From positions 1 to 50,070 of the forward strand of contig QWQR01000004.1 in the NCBI GenBank assembly GCA_003670745.1: 50,070 nt of DNA, written 5' to 3'. Of this stretch, positions 1-7,741 are shown in pieces. The DNA is from Chloroflexota bacterium (lineage in GTDB: Bacteria > Chloroflexota > Limnocylindria > Limnocylindrales > Limnocylindraceae). Position numbers and translations under genes: made by a program. Under the pieces are notes generated by a model. The model was not told the origin of the DNA. It was given only the letters and a program-made list of their open reading frames with translations, and did not search any database. Every line of letters begins with the position of its first letter. The stretch's first letter is position 1.

Positions 1-192
1 CACCCACGTGCCGGCGAAGAGCAGGTACTGCAACGGCAGGACCGCGGCGAAGAGTGGTGATGCTGCACCCCAGAGCAGGTTCCATCCGGCAAAGAGCACG
101 CCGCAGGCGACGCCGATCGCCGCGACGGTGACAAGCTCGAGCAGGCTCCATCCGCGCGTCGCCGCGCGTTGCGATTGCACTGCCTCCTTCAT
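1..192 (-). CDS. ykoE: YkoE-like ECF transporter S component (HMP/thiamine), partial, runs off the left edge
   Basis: Minus-strand reading gives MKEAVQSQRAATRGWSLLELVTVAAIGVACGVLFAGWNLLWGAASPLFAAVLPLQYLLFAGTWV, open to the window edge; YkoE-like hydrophobic N-terminus; overlaps thiN end by 4 nt; downstream of TPP riboswitch. Confidence 0.75.
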   Translation of the reverse strand, partial: MKEAVQSQRAATRGWSLLELVTVAAIGVACGVLFAGWNLLWGAASPLFAAVLPLQYLLFAGTWV

Positions 193-845
193 TCCACACC
201 TCCATCGGCAACCAACAGCGCTCCGCGATGGAGCTGAATCTCCACCGTCGGTTCGACGCTCACGTTTGAGATTCCGCGCGATGCACCAGCACGCAGGGTC
301 TCCTGCACAAGTGGCCACTGCAGGCCGCTCGCCGAGACGACTGCGTCTCCCCCCCATGGAATGAGCGACACGATCGTTCCTGGCGCAAGCTCCAACCGCA
401 GCACAGCGTCGCCCTGCAAGAGCCGAATGCGACTTGCGGCATCGAGCAGCTCGGCCGTCGCCCCTGCCGCAGCGAGGCGTGGGTGGGTGAGGAGCGTCGC
501 CGTGCCGAGCGCATGGTCGGCGCGCAGGCCCCAGGTGGCGAGGATCGAGATCTGCGTCGCCCCCGCATCGAGTGCGGCGATAAGCGCGAGCTCGGTGTCT
601 GTTGCGTCCTTATCAACTGGATGCCGTTCAATAACAGCGCCGGCAGCGGCGAACGCGGCGACCTCCGCCGCGCTGAGTGAGTCAAAATCGCCGACGACAC
701 GATGCAGCGGTAGGCCAAGTCCAGCGGCGTGGCGCGCCCCAGAGTCAGCGCCAATGACGAGGTCGGCGTCGCGCCAACCGGGTCGCGCGGCGTCGAGCGC
801 TGCGCGGCTTGGTGCGTCACCGCCAGAGAGGATCAGAGCGCGCAC
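189..845 (-). CDS. thiN: Thiamine diphosphokinase
   Basis: VIGADSGARHA, VVGDFDSL, KDATDTELAL, ATWGLRADHALG motifs of thiamin pyrophosphokinase; GTG start with AGGAAGG upstream; adjacent TPP riboswitch. Confidence 0.92.
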   Translation of the reverse strand: MRALILSGGDAPSRAALDAARPGWRDADLVIGADSGARHAAGLGLPLHRVVGDFDSLSAAEVAAFAAAGAVIERHPVDKDATDTELALIAALDAGATQISILATWGLRADHALGTATLLTHPRLAAAGATAELLDAASRIRLLQGDAVLRLELAPGTIVSLIPWGGDAVVSASGLQWPLVQETLRAGASRGISNVSVEPTVEIQLHRGALLVADGGVE

Positions 846-867
846 GCGGCCACCTTCCTATCGCAAG

Positions 868-970
868 GGGCTCTGCGTCTCCCTTCGCCGGCATGACCCG
901 GATCAGGTTCCGAGGGTTCGCGGGCCACCCCGCATCTCAGCGCCCTATGGCGCTCCCCTGTCGCGATGGG
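868..970 (-). promoter_or_regulatory. TPP (THI-box) riboswitch
   Basis: Reverse complement reads ACAGGGGAGC...GCGCTGAGAT...GGAACCTGATCCGGGTCATGCCGGCGAAGGGAG, the conserved THI-box core, directly upstream of thiN. Confidence 0.95.
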
Positions 971-1004
971 TGGAGTCTAGCAGTCGCTGTTGCGGCTTGG
1001 GCGA

Positions 1005-1661
1005 CTACGGTCGCTCGGCGAGCTCGGTGAGTAGTGCGTCAACCCATGCCGCAACCGATGGGGCGTGCTCGTGCGCGCCGGCCTCGGCGAGGAATCGTTC
1101 GGGATGAAAGAAGGGCGAATGGATCCCAACCGCGCGCGCGCCAGCAGCGCGTGCCATGCGCACGTCGTCAAGAGTGTCGCCAAGAAACGCGGTGCGTTCA
1201 GGATTGGCGGCGTGGCCGAGCGCAGCGATCGCGCGACGGAGTGGCGCCGGATGCGGCTTCTGCTCTGGCGCGTCGTCGCCGTACACGACGGCGCCAAGAA
1301 GATCATCAACGCCGTGACGCGCGAGCTGCGCCGATACGACGCGCCGATCGCCGGCGGTGACGACGCCGATCGGAATGCCCGCCGCGACGAGGCGTTCGAG
1401 CGACTCGTAGGCGCCGGGGAGCAGGTCGGCTTCGTGGCCGCGATAGGCGGCATGCCAGATCCCGGCCGCGTTCTCGACCAGCTGCTCGGGGACACCGAGC
1501 GCTGCGTACATCAGCCGCCAGTTCGGCGAGTAGTGCTCGCCGTAGCGCTCGCGCGTGAGTGCCGGGAGGCCGAGCGACTTCAGGACCTCGACGTTCGCGT
1601 CGTAGACGGCCTCGGTCGTGTCGATAAGAGTGCCGTCCCAGTCAAAGAGGATCGCCTTCAT
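1005..1661 (-). CDS. HAD-superfamily hydrolase (phosphoglycolate phosphatase-like)
   Basis: MKAILFDWDGTLIDTTEAV (DxDGT), GVVTAGDRR, KPHP, FLGDTLDDVRMARAAG motifs; listed ORF to 2696 is over-extended, internal ATG at 1661 preceded by TACGAT-N6. Confidence 0.85.
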   Translation of the reverse strand: MKAILFDWDGTLIDTTEAVYDANVEVLKSLGLPALTRERYGEHYSPNWRLMYAALGVPEQLVENAAGIWHAAYRGHEADLLPGAYESLERLVAAGIPIGVVTAGDRRVVSAQLARHGVDDLLGAVVYGDDAPEQKPHPAPLRRAIAALGHAANPERTAFLGDTLDDVRMARAAGARAVGIHSPFFHPERFLAEAGAHEHAPSVAAWVDALLTELAERP

Positions 1662-1694
1662 CGCGCGATCGTACGCCCCGCCTATGATCGGCGG

Positions 1695-2303
1695 GTGAAC
1701 GAGCGATCGGCCCCACTGATTCCCAGCGGCGCTACTGAGCCGCACAGCCTCGTCTCGACCTTCCCCGGCGGCCTTCACGTGCGCGCCACCTGGGGGAGCA
1801 GCGGGCAGGCCGCCGCGGTCTTCGCCCTCTCCGAGGCGGGGGCGACGCTCGTCGACCACGGCACTCTGGGCGCGGGGGCCGAGAGCGATCCCGATCGACT
1901 CTGCCGCATGGAGCTCCGCGTGGAGACGCCGGGCGGCGCCTGGGCGGTGCGCCTCGCCTCGCTCATCTACGACGCGCCGCGCGCGATCCACTGGGATGAC
2001 GCGGGGCTCTTCGTCGTCGGCTACGGCTTCACGGTGTACGCCTTCGCCGCGCGCACCGGCGCGCTCGCCTGGAGCCACCAAACAGGAACCCCGGTCGTTG
2101 AGCTGATCGCCTCGCCGCGCTTTGGCCACGTGATCGTGCAGAGCGAAGTCGAGACGTGGGCGATTCGCCCCGACGGCGACGTGCGCTGGCGCCTTGCCCA
2201 TAGCGACGTGGTCGCGGCGGCGGCGCTCATGGGTGGACGCCTTGTGCTCACGAGCGTCAGCGGCGAGGCCCAGTCGATCGATCCCGCCACGGGTGGCCGC
2301 TAG
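1695..2303 (+). CDS. Hypothetical protein, PQQ/beta-propeller-like repeat character
   Basis: VYAFAARTGALAWSHQTGTPV and WAIRPDGDVRWR resemble PQQ-like repeats; GTG start preceded by TATGAT-N6. Confidence 0.55.
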   Translation: MNERSAPLIPSGATEPHSLVSTFPGGLHVRATWGSSGQAAAVFALSEAGATLVDHGTLGAGAESDPDRLCRMELRVETPGGAWAVRLASLIYDAPRAIHWDDAGLFVVGYGFTVYAFAARTGALAWSHQTGTPVVELIASPRFGHVIVQSEVETWAIRPDGDVRWRLAHSDVVAAAALMGGRLVLTSVSGEAQSIDPATGGR

Positions 2304-3269
2304 ATGGATCCGTTGAAGTTCGCGGCGCTCGGCGTGGCGCTGATCGCACTCGGAACGTTTGGAACGCGACGCGGCGGCGCGCGATCGCGCGCCGGCCGAC
2401 TCCTTGCCAGCCTTTCGCCACTTACTCCGAGCGACGCACTTCGACTCGCCGCGCGCCTCGGATCTGGTCGCTACATCGCGATCACCGGCGGCGTTGACGC
2501 GGTCGAGGCATTTGAAGACGAGAACCACCGCCCGCTCGTCTATCGGCGAGAGCGAGTACTTATTGATGATGGTGGAGCGTGGCGCGAGATCGATCGCGCG
2601 GTGCGCAGCGTCCCCTTCTCGATCAGTGATGCAACGGGTGCGATTGCGATCGATGCCGCAGCGCTCGACGACGGGTTGATCGTGGTGGTGCGTCAATGGG
2701 AGGGGAGCGTCGCCGAGCTACGCGACGCGCGGCGCGACTTCGCCGACGCATCGTCACGCGACCTTGTGGGGCAGCTAGCGGCGAGCGATCCGCAGCGCGG
2801 CGCCCGCGTCGCCCTCGAGCAGATCAGCACCCTCGATCGCGCCACTGCCGCGGGGCGTCTCGCCGACGGGCGACTCACCGCCGATGGGGGCCGCCCACTC
2901 GTCTTCACCACGCTTGAGCGCAGTGAGGCACTCCGGGTGATCGGCACGGGGCGACGCGCCTCCCTGCTCATCAACGTCGGCGGGCTCCTCGCGGTTGGCG
3001 CCGGCCTCGCCCTCCTCCTTCTCGCCCTCCTCACCCTTTCTGCGGCGGTCACCTCCGCCTCCACCGTCACCGCGGCGACTCCGACGCCGACCCCCGTCGC
3101 CCCGAGCGGCGACGCGCGCAACGGCGGCGTTGCGACTGGGCCAGGCGGCGCGCTCGGGCTGCTCATCGCGCTCGCGCTCCCCGTCGCCTTCGGCACCCTC
3201 GTCGCAGCAGCGGCGCTCGTGATCGCCCGCGTGCGTAGGCAGTCGCGCGACCACGCGCGCAGGGATTAG
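2304..3269 (+). CDS. Membrane protein with GIDE/MUL1-like (BAM) domain
   Basis: N-terminal TM, RPLVYRRERVLIDDGG-WREIDRAVRSVPFSISDATGAIAIDAAA resembles GIDE domain core, two C-terminal TM segments; abuts upstream gene (TAG/ATG). Confidence 0.55.
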   Translation: MDPLKFAALGVALIALGTFGTRRGGARSRAGRLLASLSPLTPSDALRLAARLGSGRYIAITGGVDAVEAFEDENHRPLVYRRERVLIDDGGAWREIDRAVRSVPFSISDATGAIAIDAAALDDGLIVVVRQWEGSVAELRDARRDFADASSRDLVGQLAASDPQRGARVALEQISTLDRATAAGRLADGRLTADGGRPLVFTTLERSEALRVIGTGRRASLLINVGGLLAVGAGLALLLLALLTLSAAVTSASTVTAATPTPTPVAPSGDARNGGVATGPGGALGLLIALALPVAFGTLVAAAALVIARVRRQSRDHARRD

Positions 3270-3278
3270 GATCGGCGC

Positions 3279-4547
3279 ATGAGCCCACGACGCCCTTACG
3301 ACGTAGCAGCGATCCGCGCCCTCTTCCCCGCGCTCGCTCGCACCCTCCCCGACGGTCGGCCGCTCGCCTTTCTCGACGGCCCGGCCGGCACGCAGGTGCC
3401 ACAAGCGGTGATCGACGCCTATCGCGACTTCTTCGTGCAGGCGAACGCGAACTCTGGCGGTGACTTCCCAACCTCACGCGCGCAGGCCGCAGTCGAAGAT
3501 GCGGCGCACCGCGCCGCCGAGGATCTTCTCAACGCGCCGAAGGAGACGGTGAAGTTCGGCGCCAACATGACGACGCTCAACTTTCAACTGAGCCGCTCGC
3601 TCGCGCGCAGCATGAAGCCTGGCGACGAGGTGGTGGTGACGCTCCTCGACCACGACGCGAACTACAACCCGTGGCGCCTTCTCGCCGAAGATCATGGCTT
3701 TCTGCTCCGCGAGGCGCGCGTGCGCGCCGAAGACGGCACCGTTGATATGGACCACCTGCGCTCGCTCCTCGGGCCGCGCACGAAGATCGTCGCGACGGGC
3801 ATGTCGTCGAACGCGATCGGCACCATCAACCCGTCGGCCGAGATCGTGGCCGCGGCGCACGAGGTCGGCGCGCTCTCTGTGCTCGACGCGGTCTGCAGCG
3901 CACCGCACTACCCGATCGACGTGCAGGCGTTGAACGCCGATTTTTTACTCTGCTCGCCGTATAAGTTCTACGGCCCACATGCGGGCCTCCTCTACGGGCG
4001 ACTCGAGCTTCTCGAGCGCTACGGCCGCTATAAGGTGCGACCGGCGCACGACCAGTGGGAGACGGGGACGGCAAGCTACGAGTCGCAGGCGGCGACGACC
4101 GCGGCGATCGACTACCTCGCCTGGGTCGGCCGTGAGTTCGGCGACCCCGCTGATGCCGCCCCGCTGAGCGGCCGCCGCGGCGAGATCCGTGCGGGGTTGA
4201 AGGCGATCACCGCCTACGAGCGCACCATCGCCCGGCGCCTGATCGACGGCCTTCAGGCGATCCCCGGAGTAAAGGTCTGGGGGATCACCGCGCCAGAACG
4301 CGCCGCGGAGCGCACCTCAATCGTCTCGTTCAACGCCGCATTTGCGACCCCTGACACGATCGCTGCGCACCTCGGCGCCGAGGGGATCCAGGTCTGGAGC
4401 GGCGACTTCTATGCGGTGAACGCGATCGAATCGCTCAACCTCACCGCGAGTGGCGGCGTCGTGCGCGTCGGGCTGATGTCGTACAACACCGCCGAAGAGG
4501 TCGATCGCCTCCTCGCCTCACTGACGACGCTCGCCACGAGTCGCTAA
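3279..4547 (+). CDS. Cysteine desulfurase-like aminotransferase class V family protein
   Basis: FLDGPAGTQVP, NMTTLNFQLSRSLAR, DHDANYNPW, VLDAVCSAPHYPIDVQALNADFLLCSPYKFYGPHAGLLYG (PLP-Lys region). Confidence 0.88.
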   Translation: MSPRRPYDVAAIRALFPALARTLPDGRPLAFLDGPAGTQVPQAVIDAYRDFFVQANANSGGDFPTSRAQAAVEDAAHRAAEDLLNAPKETVKFGANMTTLNFQLSRSLARSMKPGDEVVVTLLDHDANYNPWRLLAEDHGFLLREARVRAEDGTVDMDHLRSLLGPRTKIVATGMSSNAIGTINPSAEIVAAAHEVGALSVLDAVCSAPHYPIDVQALNADFLLCSPYKFYGPHAGLLYGRLELLERYGRYKVRPAHDQWETGTASYESQAATTAAIDYLAWVGREFGDPADAAPLSGRRGEIRAGLKAITAYERTIARRLIDGLQAIPGVKVWGITAPERAAERTSIVSFNAAFATPDTIAAHLGAEGIQVWSGDFYAVNAIESLNLTASGGVVRVGLMSYNTAEEVDRLLASLTTLATSR

Positions 4548-4550
4548 GCC

Positions 4551-5276
4551 ATGACGCGCGCACCGCTCATCGTCATCACCGTCGCCGCACATGACGCGCA
4601 CCTTGATCCGGCGCGCGTCGCGCTAGTAAACGAACGCTACGCCGACGGCGTACGACGCGCCGGCGGACTGCCGCTGCTCATCTCCTCCGCCGCGGATGAT
4701 TCACAGCGCGCAACCGCGTTCGAGCAGATGGAGGGACTCTTGCTCTCGGGTGGCGCCGACATTGATCCGGCGCGCTACGGCGAGCCCGTGAACGGCGCGG
4801 TGGAGATTGATGCCGCACGTGACGCACTGGAGTGGGCGGCACTCGACGCTGCAGATCGGCGTGCCATCCCGGTCTTCGGCATCTGCCGCGGCCTGCAGTT
4901 CCTCAACGTGCATCGTGGCGGCAGCCTCTTGCAACACGTCGAGGGGCAGGTCGGCGCCGCGTATCCTGAATCTCCCGCCCTCTCGCATCCGCTCGACGTT
5001 GCGGTGGGGACGCGACTCGCGTCGATCCTCGGCGATGCGACCGCGCCGCTCGCGGTGAACAGCTATCACCACCAAGCGGTCACCGAAGAGCGGCTGAGCC
5101 CGAAGCTCACCGCCACAGCGTTCTCCGACTCACCGCGTGGCCGTCTCGTTGAGGGGCTCGAGGAGCAAGGCGATCGCTTCGTGCTCGGCGTGCAGTGCCA
5201 CCCCGAGCGCACCGAGAGCTCCCCCGCCGAACTCGAGCGCGTCTGGCGCGCCTTCGTCGACGCCGCGCGTCGCTGA
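4551..5276 (+). CDS. Gamma-glutamyl-gamma-aminobutyrate hydrolase family (peptidase C26) class I amidotransferase
   Basis: LLLSGGADIDPARYGE, VFGICRGLQFLNVHRGGSLLQHV, NSYHHQAV, GVQCHPE motifs. Confidence 0.9.
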   Translation: MTRAPLIVITVAAHDAHLDPARVALVNERYADGVRRAGGLPLLISSAADDSQRATAFEQMEGLLLSGGADIDPARYGEPVNGAVEIDAARDALEWAALDAADRRAIPVFGICRGLQFLNVHRGGSLLQHVEGQVGAAYPESPALSHPLDVAVGTRLASILGDATAPLAVNSYHHQAVTEERLSPKLTATAFSDSPRGRLVEGLEEQGDRFVLGVQCHPERTESSPAELERVWRAFVDAARR

Positions 5277-5331
5277 GCACGATTCAGGATCCAGGTCCCG
5301 CCTGTAACCCAGGTGTGGCACGATCTGCGCC

Positions 5332-6348
5332 ATGAAGAGCAGTCGCCCCCGAGCGAGCAAGGGCCGCAACGAGGAGTTCCAGAAGCGTGATCGCTCGGCG
5401 CGGCTCATCCGCGCCTATCGCTACGTGACCGCCGCAGGCACGGCGGGGGTTCGCCCCGAGGACCTGGCGAAGCGGCTCGGCGTTAGTCGCCGCACCGCCT
5501 ATCGCGACCTTCAGGCGCTCGAGCGCGAGGTTGAGATGCCGATCTGGAACGAACACGGCCGCTGGGGCGTCACCGAGAAGGGGCTGCTGCCGGCGCTGCA
5601 CTTCAGTCGCGACGAGGCGTTGTCGATCGTGCTCGCTGCGCGGCTCCTCGCAAAATTTTCGACCGGGTACGACCCAGAGTTCGGCGCCGCGCTGATGAAG
5701 CTCGGCGGCATGCTGGAGGAGCCGCTCCGCTCAACGGTGGAACGAACGGTCGAGCAGATCGCGGAGGTGCGCGGCGATCCCGAGGCGCAGCAGCTCCTTC
5801 GCAAGGTTGCAGGCGCATGGATCTCGTCGCGCGTGGTCGAGTTTGACTACGCCGCCGCGTGGAGCAACCCCGGCGCGACACGCCGCGCGCGTGTGCGCCC
5901 GTATCTGATTGAGCCGTCGGCGGCGACGCTCGCTACGTACCTTATCGGATACGACGAGGGGCGCGACGCAATGCGCACCTTCCGACTCGACCGCATGAGC
6001 AACGCGCAGGTTGGCATCACCACATTTGTGCGACCGCGCGACATGGAGCTCGAGAAGCAACTCTCCGCGGCGTGGGACATCGTTGCCGACCAGCCACTCG
6101 AAGAGGTGGTGATCAAGTTCTCGTCAAGCGCGGCGGCGCGCGTCGTCGCGGTACGCTGGCATCCGTCGCAAGAGACCGAGATGCAAGGTGACGGTTCGTT
6201 GCTCTGGCGCGCACGCCTCTCAGGAACGCACGAGGTGCGCCCGTGGATCCTCGGCTGGGGCGGCGACGCTGAGGTGATTACCCCCGTGCCACTGCGCGAC
6301 GATATCGCGCGCACCCATCGCGACGCAGCAACGGTGTACGGCGCATGA
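5332..6348 (+). CDS. HTH and WYL-domain transcriptional regulator
   Basis: N-terminal HTH (EDLAKRLGVSRRTAYRDLQALE), WYL-like region RVRPYLIEPSAATLATYLIGYDEGRDAMRTFRLDRM. Confidence 0.85.
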   Translation: MKSSRPRASKGRNEEFQKRDRSARLIRAYRYVTAAGTAGVRPEDLAKRLGVSRRTAYRDLQALEREVEMPIWNEHGRWGVTEKGLLPALHFSRDEALSIVLAARLLAKFSTGYDPEFGAALMKLGGMLEEPLRSTVERTVEQIAEVRGDPEAQQLLRKVAGAWISSRVVEFDYAAAWSNPGATRRARVRPYLIEPSAATLATYLIGYDEGRDAMRTFRLDRMSNAQVGITTFVRPRDMELEKQLSAAWDIVADQPLEEVVIKFSSSAAARVVAVRWHPSQETEMQGDGSLLWRARLSGTHEVRPWILGWGGDAEVITPVPLRDDIARTHRDAATVYGA

Positions 6349-6361
6349 GCAGCGAGGGCGT

Positions 6362-7741
6362 ATGAGCGACGAAGCGCAGCGCTTCAAGGCGGTGAATCTG
6401 ATCAGCGATCCGATCCACGGCTACATCGAGCTGACGAAGCGCCTCGATGGTGAACGCGCCGCCGAAGAGGATCTGCTCGACACCCCGTGGGTGCAGCGCC
6501 TCCGCCGTATCAGCCAGCTGCAGAGCGCGCGTTGGGTCTTCCCAACCGCCGAGCACAGCCGCTTCGCCCACGGCCTTGGTGTGATGCACGAGGCGGGGCT
6601 CTGGGCGCGCCACCTCTATCCGACGCTCAAGGAGCAGCTCGCCGCGAGCGGCGCCCCAGTGCCGAGCGAGGGGCTCGTGGTCGAAACGCTCCGCGTCGCG
6701 GGGCTCCTGCACGACGTCGGGCATGGGCCGTTCGCCCACTTCTTTGACCACGCCGTGCTCGAGTACCACCCCGCACCACACGATGAGCGCCGCGCGCCGG
6801 GGAAGCGGCTGGCGCATGAAGACCTTTCGGCGCTGATCATTGAGCGCGAGCTCGGCACGATCATTCGCGACCTACGACGCGCTCCGGTCGGCGCCGATGG
6901 ACGCGGCACCTTTAGCGACGGTGAGTCGATCGACCCAGCGTGGGTGAGCCTCCTCGTCTCCAAGCCGCCGATCAGCGACCCGCGCGCGCCGCGCTGGGTG
7001 CAGATCCTCCAGCCGCTGCTCTCGGGCGTCTTTACCGTTGACAACCTTGACTACGTGCGCCGCGACGCCTACATGACCGGCGTGCAGATCGGCGCCGTCG
7101 ACGTTGAGCGGCTGCGCCACTACAGCTTTATCGGCGCGCGCGGCCTCAGCCTCTACGAGCCGGCGATCGGTGCGCTGGAGAGCTTCCTCAACGCGCGTCA
7201 CTTCATGTACCAGCAGGTTTACCTGCATCGAACGGTGCGCGGCATCGATCTCGACATGAAGGAGGCGTTTGCGCCGTCGATCCGCGCGCTCTTTGGCGAC
7301 GCATCGCCCGCCGACGACCTCGCCGCCTACCTCGAGCTCGACGAGTACGCGCTGCTGCACCAGGCGTCGCGTTGGGCGCGCGGCAGCGACCTCTCCGACG
7401 CACCGCAGCCCGGTGATGGCACCGTCACCCCCGCGATCGCCGAAGCGTGGCGCGCGATCCTCTTCCGCAAACCGCGCTGGCAAATGGAGGAGGAGATTCG
7501 CGCTGAATACGGCGAGGAGGGAATCCCCGCGTCCATTCTCGAGAAGCTCGGACCTGCTACGCCCGGCGAGGTCGAGATCGACCTCGGCATCTGTGATCCA
7601 CGCCACGTTGAGGGCGACGCCGCCGATCGCCTCCTTGCGATCGAGGGGCGCGACGGCCGCGAGGCGCGACCCGTCTCGGAGCTACTGCTGCGCCTTCCGC
7701 TCTACAGCGTGATCGCGCGTCGCTACCGACGCCGCGCTTAG
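6362..7741 (+). CDS. HD-domain phosphohydrolase (SAMHD1/dNTPase-like)
   Basis: DPIHGYIEL, QRLRRISQLQSARWVFPTAEHSRFAHGLGVMHEA, LLHDVGHGPFAHFFDHAV (H...HD), DNLDYVRRDAYMTGV. Confidence 0.9.
   Translation: MSDEAQRFKAVNLISDPIHGYIELTKRLDGERAAEEDLLDTPWVQRLRRISQLQSARWVFPTAEHSRFAHGLGVMHEAGLWARHLYPTLKEQLAASGAPVPSEGLVVETLRVAGLLHDVGHGPFAHFFDHAVLEYHPAPHDERRAPGKRLAHEDLSALIIERELGTIIRDLRRAPVGADGRGTFSDGESIDPAWVSLLVSKPPISDPRAPRWVQILQPLLSGVFTVDNLDYVRRDAYMTGVQIGAVDVERLRHYSFIGARGLSLYEPAIGALESFLNARHFMYQQVYLHRTVRGIDLDMKEAFAPSIRALFGDASPADDLAAYLELDEYALLHQASRWARGSDLSDAPQPGDGTVTPAIAEAWRAILFRKPRWQMEEEIRAEYGEEGIPASILEKLGPATPGEVEIDLGICDPRHVEGDAADRLLAIEGRDGREARPVSELLLRLPLYSVIARRYRRRA

Noticed and set aside
1005-2696. 563-aa minus-strand ORF spanning 1005-2696
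   Set aside because: Only the C-terminal part (from ATG at 1661) is a HAD protein; the rest is antisense to 1695-3269 and low-complexity Arg-rich, an artefact of high GC.
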